In this document: piece by piece, positions 25,216 through 42,045 of the stretch
Layout: the number at the start of each line of letters is the position of its first letter
Numbering within the stretch: the first letter of the stretch is position 1
Source of the DNA: Cephalopachus bancanus
Taxonomy: Eukaryota; Chordata; Mammalia; Primates; Tarsiidae
Assembly (NCBI GenBank): GCA_027257055.1
Contig: JAPVLO010000206.1
Span: forward strand, 372,001-436,000
Length of the DNA: 64,000 nucleotides
Direction of reading: 5' to 3'
The notes under the pieces: model-generated
Told to the model about the DNA's origin: nothing
What the model saw: the letters and a program-made list of their open reading frames with translations, nothing else
Databases searched by the model: none
Translations under genes and position numbers: made by a program

Positions 25216-27073
25216 ATTTCTTTTGAAATGTTGAACTAGTCTTTGGGAAAACATCTGTTAAAAACTGAGGATATACTTTGTTTCCTCCTTCTTAAATCCT
25301 GTTGTGTCATAATATTCATATCTCATTATTGACACCACCAAGGTAGTTAGGCACTAATTTTCTCTGTTCTTATAAAGTGACAATCTTTAACTGTATTCGG
25401 CAACCACTGACTATGTCTAGGTCCCTCAACTTCCTGCTTGACCTCATAGGTCACAGAAATACCTCTTAGATGTGTGTTGGTGTGTGTTGAGAGTATCCAC
25501 TTCTGTCCGCCTCATGCTTATGCTTCTATACCATCCTCTTTGCCACAGTAGCAGGAAGACTTCAAAATACCCTTCCCGGAATCCCTTGCCAACCAACATA
25601 CAATGGGAGGTGGGACCTGGGAGGTTGGAGGAAAGAAGACATTATTTATTTATTTATTTATTGACTTTATTTTATTATGATGATGTGGGGTTTTAGTCAG
25701 GATTAGGTACATAAGTGATCTATGTACAGGTGAAGTTTGGACCTCCAACTGGCCCTCACTTCTTCTGGTTTAGGACCAGTTACTCTTTGTGTTGCTACGT
25801 ACTTCCCTCATTCCCTTGCTCCCTGGCAGTGTCCCACAACTTCTTATACCTGTGCCAGCTACATCAGCAACAACAGCAGGGACAGCAACAGTAACACTGG
25901 CAGTTTTGACAAGACTATAGAAGCGAGGGTACCTAGTGAGTGCAGGTTTCTGAGGCACTGCTCAGGCAGTGGCATTCCCCAAGGAAGCAGCCTCCATGGC
26001 AGGTTGTCCATGGACTGTGAGTAAAGTCATTTTTGCTTTTGTCTTCCAGCTCTAAGTGTGATAGTAGTGTAGTGTGATTGGCACTCCTTGTTTTACCCCT
26101 CTTGCTTATTCCTATTCCTCCATAACAGATCCCCTACAGTAAATGCCCTCTGTTAAGCTCCCAGATCTATTACTATTTTCCTGATTATACAGGAACGAAG
26201 CAAGCAGATGTGAATCCGCATGTGTGTGTGGCAGCAGCAGGGGTGGTTTGCCCTGGAATTCATCTCAAAAAGTCCTGGGAAAACATTCAAGGAAGACTTC
26301 ATTGACAGTGTTAAATCTGCACATAACTGTTCATTGACTCTTAGTAAAGAATCATCAGTCTCTCAAATCCAGTGAGAGGTTGTGTGATACTGGCATTTAC
26401 AGACACTTGTTTGTGCCATGTTTATTTTCTAGAAGGTCTGCATTTCAATTATTCAAAATAATTTGCAAGACTTTTGTGTCTGTTGAGCCCTTTTTAAGGC
26501 ATATTATTTCCCACTCTTATCTCCCTCTTTTCCTTTCTTTAGTCTCCTAAGAATTTTGAATTTGTGGTTTTCTTTTGATATTTCCTCTTCTGTTTCCTCT
26601 AGGAACTCTTCTTTGCAGATAAGCTGGCAATGAGAAGTCGAATTCTCAAGAAAGAAAAGAAGTCAGTGGTAATAATGCTATCACTGAGAAAGGGGTGAGG
26701 TCAATGTGGGCAATAATCTTATGCCATAGGTTCGTTTTCATCATATGCTACCCCTAAGATCAAATGTGAAGAAAATCTTTACCTCCCCCTCCCAAAATGA
26801 AAAAGGAACTTACCTTGAATGATGGAATAATTTTCTAGGCTACCATAGTCAAATTCCTGCCCATAACTGTATACTTAGGAACTGTTCCCTCCTCTTCCTG
26901 AGCAATAGGAAGGGGACTACTGACTCCACATTTGGGAAATATTCAAGACCTGTTGCCCTGATGGGTTTCTTGACCTTTAATATTCAGCATCTCTGTCTCC
27001 GTGAACATTGTTACCCCATATCTACCTAACAAGGAAATGGTAGATTTTGATGACATTTGATTAGACACAAAAT
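25216..27073. other. No gene recognised
   Basis: Contains a (TTTA)n run at 25642-25662. A frame at 25737-26024 ends near 'ctgtgagtaaag', but its protein resembles nothing I know. The remainder appears unique and non-coding. Confidence 0.4.
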
Positions 27074-27300
27074 GTGGAAGGAAAAATATTAAACTGTGCA
27101 GCTGAATGTTATCCAGAAGCAAGGGAAGGCATGCTGCCAATTTTCCCCAGTTCCGTGTTTCATAACATGGTGTTGCTTGGATATCAGCTTATCAACAGAC
27201 TGAATTTCCACCACTACCACCATGTGAAAAGAGTCCTTGTAAGAAACAAGGACACTGAATATGAATGTCAGCTTTTAAAAAGGGGGAACTACAATACAAG
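27074..27300 (+). other. Possible 5' untranslated exon upstream of FAM216B (speculative)
   Basis: Ends at 27300 with a very strong splice donor, 'acaatacaag' then 'gtaagtttct'. It is about 2.1 kb before the first FAM216B coding exon on the same strand. The open frame inside has no family resemblance and no partner exon was identified, so an untranslated leader exon is only a guess. Confidence 0.2.
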
Positions 27301-27957
27301 GTAAGTTTCTTTTAAGCAAATCTGTCTTTTTGTTTGAGATATGTTATTTTGTATATTTTTTTCTCCTTGAATACCACAAGTGTTTAATCAAGCTTTATCA
27401 GCTGTAGACCACTTGAATAGGTGAGGTGGATTTCTTCAGCAATAGCCCAAGAAAAGCCTGCATGAATTGTTGCTAGGGGGAAAAGCATCAGTCATTTCCT
27501 TATGTTATTTGAGGAGAGAAAAAAATCTTTCCAGCTTTGAGGAATATTTATTCTCTATAGATCTGGAAAATGGGAAGAGGGACATTGAGATGATTTGAGT
27601 ACAGGATAGAGCATAGGCTTCAATCACCAAGAGTATTAAAAGAGTATATCTTGGTTGGTATGATTTCTAGAGTGCACACCGAAGGAAAGCGGTATTAAAT
27701 AAAATATTTATAGTTTAATTTATAAGTTTATATAGTGAAAACAGTACACACAGAGATGTTGACTGATGTTTTCTTAATAAATGTATCTTCTGGAAGATCT
27801 GAGCCCCAGATGTGTGAACTCAAAAGCAATCAGAGTCTTCACATGTATTAAAACACTTCTTAAGCACGTGAATGAGTTTGTGCCCACATGTGTATGTGTG
27901 TGTTCATGAGCATACACTAGAGTAGGGCAGAGAGAGAAGAAACTGGCATAAAGTGAC

Positions 27958-28060
27958 AGCATTCTGTATTCATGATCTCAGTGAATCCAAACAACCTGGC
28001 AAGATAGGTATTGTAACCACCATCATAAAGATGGGAGGACTCAGGCTACAAAAAGGAAGA
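27958..28060 (-). repeat. MIR fragment, antisense
   Basis: 'gatctcagtgaatccaaaca', 'gcaagataggtattgtaacc' and 'aaagatgggaggactcaggc' match reverse-oriented MIR. Confidence 0.6.
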
Positions 28061-28718
28061 CACTCCAGTCTGTCTAGTTCTAAAGATCAGACAACCTTTA
28101 GTATCATTGATTTTGTTTTGTTTTATTTTTTACTTCAGTTAGCATGTGGTATGTTAATAATAATAAAATATATTCAGAGGATCTGATACTATGTTTAATT
28201 CGGTGTGTTCTTACTTCCTGTCATTCAGTAGTTCACACTGCTAGCAAAGGCAAGAGAGTAAGGGAGGGGTACCGGGGGAGGGGAAATACTCCAGGTTTCC
28301 TCTCTGTGCCTGGCAACCAATTCACTATATCTACTCTTTCTGGGTTATTCAATCTTATTATAATACATACTTCAATCTCTAAATCCTAGAGCACTAAGAA
28401 AGGAGACTTAATTGTACTAAGTGTGACTCCTTCATTCTCTATCTTTGTTAGACAAGTGGAAATATAACAAGTCTAATCGTTTATTTTACATTGCTATAAA
28501 ATTGCAACTCTAATGTGTAAGAAATGGAGAATAATGTAAAGGTATACTATACTGCCACCAAAAATAATATTTTTGAGAAATATTTAATGATCTGGGAAAG
28601 TATACAATTCTTATATGCTGTGATCTCCCTTTTCTAAAATCACACATATTGTACACAGAAAAACAAAACAAAACAGAAAATCAGTCAAATACCAGCAATA
28701 GCTACGGATAGTTAGATG

Positions 28719-28955
28719 CAGGTTGAGTATACATCATCCAAAATGCTTGGGACCAGAAGTGTTTGGGGATCCCAAAACATCTTGTATTTTGGAATATTTG
28801 CATTATCCTTACCACTTGAGCAACTCAAATTCAAAAATCCAACATCTGAAAGGCTGCAATGAGCATTTCTTGTGAGTGTCATGTCAGTGCTCAAAAAGTT
28901 TCAGATTTGGAGCATTTCAGATTTTAGACTTTTAGATTTAGGATGCTCAACCTGT
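28719..28955. mobile_element. Tigger2/MER28-like DNA transposon
   Basis: Perfect 9-bp ends 'caggttgag' and 'ctcaacctg' in inverted orientation, interior 'ccaaaatgcttgggaccaga' and 'tttcagatttggagcatttc'. A short internally deleted derivative of a pogo-type element, without coding capacity. It lies about 450 bp before the FAM216B coding start. Confidence 0.75.
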
Positions 28956-29397
28956 ATGGGTAATCTCATTTTCTTCTTAAATTTTTAAATTTTTCCAAAT
29001 TTTCCAAAATGATATATATCAATTTTAGAATCAGCTGAGATAATAAATATAGTTTGAAGTTGTCAAGAAATATCTATTATGCAAATGGTATGGTTCTACA
29101 ATGCACCAGTTCCAAACACAGAGTTAAGCAGAAAGACAAGGGCTCTGAATTATGCCTTAATTTCATAAATAATTAATAATTATTTTCATAAATAAGGACT
29201 GAGACTAGGGGAAGTTATAGAATTAAGTAGTTTTATAAGGTCCAATTACCTGGAAGCATGTAAGATAATTTTTACTTCTTGGAACAAACAACATTTATGT
29301 ATTTATTTATTTATTCCTTTGCTTACTTAGGTAATCAAAGGTTGAGCAAAATGAAATTTTATGCTGTGCTTTGTTGTTTCTTGGAGGTACTGGATAA

Positions 29398-33041
<3,644 letters not shown>

Positions 33042-35184
33042 ACCCTCAGGAACTGAGACTTGGGAACATTCTCTGAAAGGGGCAGTTTGCCCGTGTATTT
33101 CTGGCATCTAGTGGGTGCTTAGTGCATATAGTTTAATAACAATAATTTCTAATATTAATCCCAGACCTAAAAATAATATCTCTTATATAAATTTTGCTAG
33201 CAAGTACAAATTAAGAGACTTAAGAGCAATGGAACTGAGAGCAAGCAAGCCTTTCCACGTATATTCTATAGAGTGAAATGACATTTAAAGCTTTCAGAGT
33301 AAAAGTGTCCTTTGAATTATACCTCCCAAAGAACTCCCAAAACCAGTGAATGGGAACAAGGAACCAGAAGGTGCCAGGTTCTCTGTCACTGGGTGACCAT
33401 TCTCTACATGCCACCCACTGTACATGTTGAAAATATAGAAACCAACACGGAGTTAGCATTGATCATAGAGGGCTTCTAGACTATATCATCACAGCAACAA
33501 TTGGCCTATGCATTTCCTCCCTCTCTTCTTCCCCCATTAAGCAGTAGCATTCAACTTGGTCCAAAAGTTTCTGGTTTTCACCTGACTTGATCACTTTGTG
33601 CTATCTTGAAGCTTCACTTATCAGTCTGCCACAACTGGATTGATTTTACTCAGCTATAATTGGCCTTGACATGGGTAAGAGAATTCATGCACACATCTTT
33701 CCCTGACAGCTGAAGAAGCACTCTTAACAGAGCACGAAATAGCCCTGAGGAATTGATCTCAAATCCAGCCTTTCTGTAGCCTCAAAGGTTTTAAGCAAAG
33801 CACATAAGGCTATACAAATAAGCAAAAAACAAGATAACGGTGAGTCAGATCATCGCATAAATAGTGTAGTATCATATTAGTTATATTTATTAGTTATTTT
33901 CATCACAAATGACGTGTGTGTGTGTGAGAAAAATTAGCACCAGGGCTAATACAAAGTCAAAATTAAAAATACTTCTCCATCTTCTTTTTTAAATGCTTCA
34001 CCCCATTCAAATCAGTCAATGACTTTTTCATACCTGTGAAAGAAATGGAAAGAAATGGAATATAAACTTGCTTAACAAAGGATGCGTTAACATTGATCTG
34101 AAGGGGAGATGCTCCATTATTCTCAGAAAAAAATTCACTGATGATTATTATCTTCTTTTTGCAACCATTAACATATAAGATATAAAAGTTGTCATGAGAT
34201 TCTGAAAACATCCAATACTAGTTCTCATCTATCTTTTCTTTGGGAGGAACAAAAAGTATGATTGACCCACAAGTCTGATGGAAAGTCCTGGGGAAGCTGG
34301 TACTGACCTCACTGGGATCATTCATTTAATCATGAAGAAGTTTCTGGCCCTGACTCATGTACTCTAAGTAGCTGTACAGTTCTAAGTAAGGACTTGTAAG
34401 GTAGGCTTAAAAGAAGAAAAAAATCTAATGGGGTTGTTTTGGGGTATGGGTCCTCTTAAGGGACAAAGGTTTGGGGTAGACCCAACTTGGCCCATACTAA
34501 CCTTCCCATTGTTTCCATAATGGGCCTTTTATTCGTCTGAACTCTTTGTATGCACTTTTATCTTAGACTTTTTTTCCCCACTGGCCATATATATTTGCTG
34601 TGTAAACCTTAGCTAGTGATACAGAATATTAAAGAGGCCACTTATGATTCTGAGCTGCATCCCTGCATCAAAAGTCTCAGAAGCACCTTGTTTCCAATAG
34701 AAACTTTTAATAGATGATTGACAGGTGAATGTCACAGGTTCATAAGAAGGATAAACATAACTAAGCTGGAACAAAAGGTCTCATTTGTTGCCTCTCCCTT
34801 TTAAGAAGATAACGTGCCCTTCTCCCCCTCGCCCTTGAGCCCTGCACTTGAGGTTTATGAGGAATGTGATCGGTTATGGTGCTGGAACAAAGCTGCTCAC
34901 TGTACGGACACTGAGAAAGATGATCAAAGGGGAAGCGAGGACAACATGTCCTCATTTAACTGTTAGAGGCTATATTGCTGATTCTCACCATGTCAACAGA
35001 CTATCAGATCTTAAAGTCCTGGAGATCAGTGGCCATTTCACCTGATATTGCTAACATCTCAGCCCCTGTTCTGCAGTAGGCAATCGGTAATACTTTTGAA
35101 TAATAATGAAGTTTTCTGAGAGTCTGCATGTCAGTCGGGCCTCTGACTTTGTGGTACTATTCTGGGGTCCCCAGAAGCCACAGC
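33042..35184. other. Downstream of FAM216B; no further gene recognised
   Basis: Presumably starts with the FAM216B 3' untranslated region, whose end I cannot place. Short frames such as 33963-34211 (minus) and 34761-35045 are not family-like. A short (GT) run lies near 33912-33926. No repeat was recognised with confidence. Confidence 0.45.
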
Positions 35185-35362
35185 TATGATAAGGAGTAGC
35201 AGTAGAATATCAAGGACAGGTGGTGGGAAGAGTTCACCCAGGTGTAGGTAATAGGGGTGCAGTGTCTATAAAGAATTTTAAAACAATAATAGAACTGACT
35301 AAAAGTCAGTCTACATTTTATTATCACCACGAGCCAGATATTCTAAACAATATCAATAATAA
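35185..35362 (+). repeat. 178-bp direct duplication, copy 1
   Basis: Matches 37379-37556 over 178 positions with no gaps and seven differences by my count (about 96%). Begins 'tatgataaggagtagcagta' and ends 'caataataa'. Both copies make the same spurious short open frame. Not a known transposon as far as I can tell. Confidence 0.9.
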
Positions 35363-35520
35363 TATACTCATCCCCCCAAAATATCTTATTGGATCAGGTT
35401 CTAAGCAATTGCTGAGATTATTGTTGAGTTTTAAATAATATGTACAGAAGTTTCAAATTAGTACATTTTTATTGTTTTCCCTTTAATAATCATTTTATTG
35501 CACATGGAAAAAAATCAGAG

Positions 35521-35918
<398 letters not shown>

Positions 35919-36019
35919 CTAAATGATAGATTTGAAATGAACAATGATTGCACTGTGACTATAAAGACAAGAAACAGAACCCGAATTACTTTAATTTTTG
36001 ATTCTATGTGGCCACTTAG

Positions 36020-36690
36020 AGTTTTCCTTTATAAAACAATCTTGAAGTATAATTTATAGACAATAAATGCACTCAAAGTTTCAATGAACCTTGACAAAGG
36101 CATACGGTTACGTAACCACCACCACAATCATGACATAGAATATTTTCATGATCTCCTCAAATTCCCTGTGTCCTTTTGTAGTTAATCTCCTCCCCCCAAC
36201 TCTGGCCCATGGAAATCACTGATCTGCTTTCTATCGCTATAGTTTTGTGTTTTCTAGAATTTTACATAATTGTAGTCAGGGCAATAGTGTTTTATGTCTG
36301 GCTTCCCTCACTAGCATGATGCTATTGAGGTTCCTTATGTTGCATGTATCAGTAGTTTGTTCCTTTTCACTGCTGAGTAACATTCCACTGGATGGCTACA
36401 CCACGATTTGCTTATTCATTCACTGGTTGATGAGCCTTTGTATTGTTTATAGCTTTGGACTATTATGAATAAAACTGCCACAAAGGTCTGAATGTGTGAG
36501 CATACGTTTTTATTTCTCCTGGATAGTTTCCTAAGAGTCCCATCATCAGATCACATGGCAGGTTTAGGGTTAACTTTATAAAATACTGCCATACAGTTTT
36601 CCAAAGTGGCTGCACGATTTTGAATTTCCATTAGCAATGTGTAAGGGTCCTAACTGCACTACATTCTTACAGTGTCAGACATTTTAAATT
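36020..36690 (-). repeat. Old L1 (L1M-type) 3' end, antisense
   Basis: Antisense text: 'gtaaccaccaccacaatcat', 'gtagtcagggcaatagtgtt', 'tattcattcactggttgatg', 'gttttccaaagtggctgcac'. It is of the same general kind as 10795-11318 but longer, and heavily mutated. Confidence 0.75.
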
Positions 36691-37095
36691 TTTTTCTAGG
36701 TGACTGTGGATGTGTAGAAAATATGAGTATTGTCACTATTAATTATAGTCACCTTTTACTGGAAACTGTGGCATATTTCAGGGAAGGGAATCTTGATAGA
36801 CAGGTGGGTGGTCAAGGTGATAATCTTGGAGATTTAATGGAAGAAATTTCTATGTTTAGTAGTCAGCTCTGTTAAGACAACTCTCCAGTTTATTTTTAGG
36901 GGAGGAAGGGATTGGAGGAAGTGAGATTGAAGAAAAAGAAGCAATCCCTGTAGGAAGGGCCATCCCTGGGCAAAACTGTGGCAAGGATTCAGTGTGTCTT
37001 CATTAAATTGTCACCTTCCCTTGTTTACATTGTTCTTCAGGTTAAACAATTGACTCCCCACCACCACCACCAAAATCTTCATGCACTGTATTAGT
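36691..37095. other. No gene recognised
   Basis: A non-coding gap between the L1 and the next repeat. A frame at 36672-36875 has no family features. Confidence 0.4.
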
Positions 37096-37760
37096 TATCA
37101 ATTGTTGCATAATGAAGTACTCAAAAATTTAATGACTTAAAGCAACAATATTTACTATCTCACAGCTTCTGTGATCAGAATCTAGGCATGGCTTAGCTAG
37201 GGTTTCTGGCTCAGGATCCCACACAAGGCTGCAATCAAGTTGTTGATGAGGCTGTAGTCTTATCCGAAGATCCAACCACGGAAGGATCCACTTCCAAGCT
37301 CACTGATGTAATTGTTGGCAGAATTCAGTACCTTGGGGCCTGGTGGACTCAGGGCCTCGTTTCTAAATGGCTGTTAATTATGATAAGGAGTAGCAGTAGA
37401 ATATCAAGGACAGGTGGTGGGAAGAGTTCACTCAGGTGTAGGTAATAGGGGTGCAGGGTCTATAAAGAATTTTAAAACAATAATAGAGCTGACTAAAAGT
37501 CAGTCTACATTTTATTATCACTACAAGCCAGAAATTCTGAACAATATCAATAATAAGTCCACAGGCCTTTCAGCAGGACAGCTCACAAATGGTGACTTGC
37601 TTCATCAAAGTTAGAAAACAAAAAAGAGAGTGTGTGCCCGTCACAGTCTTGTGCACCTTGATCATCTAATCTACCACTTTCACTGCAACCTATTCAATAT
37701 TAGCAAGTCACTAGGTCCAGGCTCACACAAAGGTAGGGGATGACTCAAAGGTATAAATGC
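37096..37760. repeat. Ancient interspersed repeat carrying the second duplication copy
   Basis: 'ttatcaattgttgcataatg', 'tttctggctcaggatcccac' and 'acaaggctgcaatcaagttg' are the same family as 8110-8620. The repeat reads up to about 37378 and resumes after 37556 ('cagcaggacagctcacaaat'), so copy 2 of the 178-bp duplication sits within it. Confidence 0.6.
37379..37556 (+). repeat. 178-bp direct duplication, copy 2 (inserted copy)
   Basis: Same orientation as copy 1, 2.2 kb downstream. Because it interrupts an older repeat, this is probably the derived copy. No poly(A) and no convincing target-site duplication were seen at its edges. Confidence 0.85.
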
Positions 37761-38214
37761 TAGAAGGTGGACTAATTGGGAGCCATTTCAGAAGCTGTTT
37801 AATAAAGCTAGGACTAGAGTGGAGTAGGGGGCATGCCTAGGGTACAAAACTGGAGGAAACACTCGTGCTTGCACAACATTAGGAGTGAATCCACCAGATA
37901 CCTCATTTACCTTATCCTAATCCTACCCTGCCTGCTACACACACACAACATACTTACCAGGACTTCTCACCCAATCAGGATTCCCTGCTGAGACAACCAG
38001 TCTGAGCCTGTCTTCTCAGGCAACTATCCCATGTGTACACTTTTCTTCCTACTATGACTCAGTCTTGAAACTTAGCTCTTAAAACTTAGTTGTTTTTTTT
38101 TGTTCCAACCCTCTACCATGCTGTTGAGGAAAAATAATATCAAATAAGCCTAAAGCATTTATTTAATAATTAACACCCAATTCTTGTACAATCTATATCT
38201 TTAGAGAAGTATTT
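37761..38214. other. No gene recognised
   Basis: Non-coding; includes a short (AC) run near 37940. No other structure was recognised. Confidence 0.4.
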
Positions 38215-38340
38215 ATCAGAATACAATTCACATATCAGACTTAAAGAAAATGCATATTTCGAGGTCCCAGTCTAGACCCAGTGAATCAGCATCTGAGAGA
38301 TAGCAACCCAGTTGACCCTTAAGCTTGCTAAAATGTAATA
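38215..38340 (-). mobile_element. MER5/MER20-like hAT fragment, antisense
   Basis: 'aaaatgcatatttcgaggtc' and 'agacccagtgaatcagcatc' are reversed MER5/MER20 motifs. Partial copy. Confidence 0.5.
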
Positions 38341-39156
38341 GCCCTTTGCATTTAAGGAGTGACTTCAACAATCAAATGCCTAACTCTACAAAACTGAGTT
38401 TCTGTTTGGCAAATTTGGCAAAAATCCAGGGGCAAGAGCTACATGATTAGAGGGGAGGGTTAGGGGAAGTATCTCCTTGATAACCCTCAGTATGTCAAGT
38501 AAATAAACTAATTATTCTTACTTAAAAGCCTGGTTGAAGCAATGGTATAACACAATACCTGAACCTACTAAAATGATTTATTTTCCCTAGAATTGGTATT
38601 AATAAATATGCATTAGAGTTCCACCAAAATGAATTCTGTCTTGGTTTTTCCTACCAGGCCCTCTTTTGATGAAGGCCATAGAAACATGTCCAAGAGTTCT
38701 TGCACCTTTTCAATTAGAATGAGTTGCTAATTGCGTCAGTGCTTGTAGAGGAAACCATTATATCAGCCTCATTGACTATGCTTCCCTCCTAAATTACAGT
38801 CAGTTGCCTGAAATGTAATCAGTCCCTGTGTTGGAAATCAACCCCTTATCTGCCTCTAGAGAATTGTCACTTATTTTTCTCCATATTAGAGTTACCATTC
38901 TGCACCAGCTACACAATGGATTCAGTCCGGTCAGAAGTTGAAGAAATCCCTGTCACTATTGAAAACTACAGCTTAGGTGCGGTGTCAGAGGCAATTACCC
39001 AAGTGAAACAGAGCCAAACACTCAGATGCTACATGTTGTAATTTACCCAGAATCCTCCTGGCACACGGAACATAGGAGACCTGAGGACAACTGAGCACCT
39101 GCAGATAAGAGAAGAGTCTGAGAGAAAGAAATTTCCTACTTGAAAAATAATGGAAT
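38341..39156. other. No gene recognised
   Basis: Sequence without supported exons or repeat termini. Confidence 0.4.
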
Positions 39157-39465
39157 GGGTCGAGCATGGGGGCTCATACCTGTAATCCCAGAATTTTGGG
39201 AAGTCAAGGTGAGAGAATCGCTTGAGCCAGAAATTTGAGATCAATCTAGGCAACACAGTGAGACCTTGCTGCTACAAAGAATACAACAATTCCTTGGGCA
39301 TGGCAGTACACACCTGTAGACCCAGCTACTCAGGAAGCTAAGGTGGAAGGATCGTCTGAGTTCAGCTGGTCGAGGCTGCAGTAATCCGGGATCTCACCAC
39401 TGCACTCCAGCATGGTAACAGGGAGGTCTTGTCTCAAAAAAAAAAATAAATTAATAATAATAATC
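39157..39465 (+). mobile_element. AluJ-type SINE
   Basis: A dimer from 'gggtcgagcatgggggctca' to 'ctcaaaaaaaaaaataaatt', then an AT-rich tail. A probable short duplication 'taatgga' flanks it (39149-39155 and about 39470). It is well diverged. Confidence 0.85.
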
Positions 39466-41790
39466 ATAATTAATGGACATTTGATTTTCTGGAAAGACAA
39501 TCAAAATGACTTGACAAAATGTTGTTGAAAATCAGTGGTATTTCAGAAGTCCAGCTTTCTATTTTTTAAAAAATCACATCTTATAAATATATTGAACCTG
39601 AACTCATTAAGCTGTTATATAATGTGCTGCATTGTGGATTTGTGTAAGAAAGTATGAAGACCCCCTCCCCCCATATTTCAGGGGTCTCTTGAAGAACATC
39701 TAGGATGGGACAGGGAAGGAGATACTGGGACTGGTGAGGGACCAGGAGGGATCAGATGGCATATAAAAGGCAGAGAGGAGGTGGAGAATGTGGCTCCATT
39801 TCTTAACAAAGGGCCAGAGTGCTGAAAATGCTGAGAGGTATATCAAAGGGGTTGTAATCATGACGGTGGAAATGTCAGTCAGGAAATGCCTGAAGGCTAA
39901 CCAAGAGTCAAGATCAAAAGAATTTATGTATAATCCATGTAAGTTAAATGGCTTTCAATTTTAGAAGGAGAAAGTCAGGTGTTAAAGTTCAAACCATTAG
40001 GTGATTTTCTACAAATAGAAAAAGAGAATACATTTTTTAAAACAGTCATTTTAGAATTTAGCAAAATTCTTAATAAGACCTACATAATTAAAACAAGGGA
40101 TTATAAAGTTTACCTTTTTTTTCAAAATTGTAAGTTTACAATTAAGTACCTCATGGTGAAATGTGGTATATTAAACGGTTCCTTCTATGGTGTTTATTCA
40201 TTTATATGTTCCCATATTTACAATACCAAGAGACGGCAGGAATAATATTCATTAACTACGATGTTCCCAAACACATAAGTCTTGCTGAAGTACAGAGAAC
40301 ATATATACACAAGCATTGGGAAACAAGTCTAGGAAGAAATTATGACTTGGTCGTGGAGAAACGCTAGTATACTTTAGTGGCAGATAATAAGGAGTCACCA
40401 GAGTTATTTTTAGTAGGAGCTTGCCCTGAGAACATGCTAGGAGGGCTGATTTCCAATACTGAGTAGTAGAAGTCAGAGGAAAAAAAAAAGGCAGGACACA
40501 CTTCAGGGGTCTACCTCGACATTCCAGGAGCAGAAATGAGGACTAAATTTGTTAATGAAATACAGGGGAAAGCAAAAGACCTAATGCTGGAAGAATCCAT
40601 AACTCAAGTGGGCGAACGTATGTGACAAGACACTGAGGGGATCACAGGAGTTCCCAGTAAAATGCACAGGGTAAGTGGCTCTCAGAAGAGGAGCTGATGT
40701 GGGGACAGGAGAGCATTATCTGGTTTGGAACAAATTGAATTGGAGATCCCAGCATCTCGCAGGCATTGACATGGGTGCTACAGCAAAGGAGACAGGCCAA
40801 CCCTGGGGGATGGGGTTGGGGGAAAGAAGGGGAGCACCTCAGGGAAGGAGAGTGGAGAGGGCAGATAATGGGGCAAGGGACAGGACCTGGGGACGTGCAG
40901 GGTGTGTAGCATGGAGCCCTAGGGGTGCAGGAGTGAGCATTCAAGAGGTATGAGGACAGTCAGCCTTGTGGAGGTCAGGGACAATCAGCAGAAGAAAGAG
41001 CTGATGCCTGCTTAAGGAAACCAGGCTTGAGTGTCATGAGGCTGTTGGAGTTAGGATCCTGCTGGTGCACTTAGGAAAGCGGCTTCATTCTGACTTGAAG
41101 GCAGCCTCTGGATTGCATGGGGAGAAGGCAGGGGGTGTGAGAGCACAGGCGTAGCACCGTGAACATCAGAGACTCCTACCCAGCAGCCATTCCTGCTTCT
41201 GCATTCTTTCATCCAACCCAGCTTTCCTAGAAATTCCTATTGAATCCCATTTTCTCCATCTACTTACATAGCTAATATCCTTTCCACCACAATGGAAGAC
41301 ATTTTCAAAAGCTGATACTAGCTGAATGTGTTAATGGAGCCTCATGATGAAATTCTATCAGGCAGAGCATATTGTTATTGCAATATATTTTATTACTTTA
41401 TTAGTACATGTTATAAAATATGTACTTATGAACAATTACTGCTACAATTTGATATATCCCATCCATTGATGTAAGAATTTGGAGTAACAGAGTCGTTTTT
41501 GGTAAAGAAATTGAGATGAGTAAAGGTGAAATTCACGATTCTATAGCATGTATGAAATGAAATGATCCATTTTAAAGACTGAATATAACTATGCTACCGT
41601 AGATACACTTTCATTTAAGGCAAACCATTCCATTTATAACTGTTAAGAATGCATTACAGTTAGGGAATTAAACTCAGATACAAATCTCTTAGCAAAATGT
41701 CAACTGTTTCATTCACAAAGAATAGCAAAGCCTTTTAAAAATATATAACAAAGAAAGCCCTCTTCTTTTTTGATTAATTGTTAAAAACCC
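39466..41790. other. No gene recognised; purine-rich non-coding sequence
   Basis: About 39700-41150 is GA-rich with phrases like 'gtggcagataataaggagtc', similar in style to the unnamed old repeat at 1.7-2.6 kb. Overlapping frames at 40642-40953 on opposite strands are composition artefacts. Nothing firmer was seen. Confidence 0.35.
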
Positions 41791-42045
41791 ATGCTAATTT
41801 CAGTAAATGTAAGGAATGATTATAGTCAGCACTTAGAAAATGAGAAAATGAATGATTCAAAATTCAGACTGCATAAAAAAAATCTCATCCCTGTGGAAAT
41901 TGTCAACGCTGACAAAGATCTAGGGGATGAAAAGGACAATAAAAATTGGTGCAGAACAGATACAGAGAGAATTTTATATGAAGAAAAAGATAAATTAATT
42001 AAAGCAGGAACTAAGTTCGCTGTTTATTCTGATAAATCATATTAA
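41791..42045 (+). other. Unidentified 84-codon open frame with protein-like composition
   Basis: A frame rich in Lys, Asp, Glu and Asn (for example KNLIPVEIVNADKDLGDEKD) that ends at a TAA at 42043-42045. The region is AT-rich, yet the frame stays open. It is preceded by 'gctaatttcag', a possible acceptor near 41800. I do not recognise the family. It could be an unannotated terminal exon, part of an old retrocopy, or chance. No partner exon was found. Confidence 0.2.

Noticed and set aside
40642..40953. Two overlapping frames on opposite strands of about 100 codons
   Set aside because: Both come from a GA-rich stretch, have no family resemblance and share the same bases.
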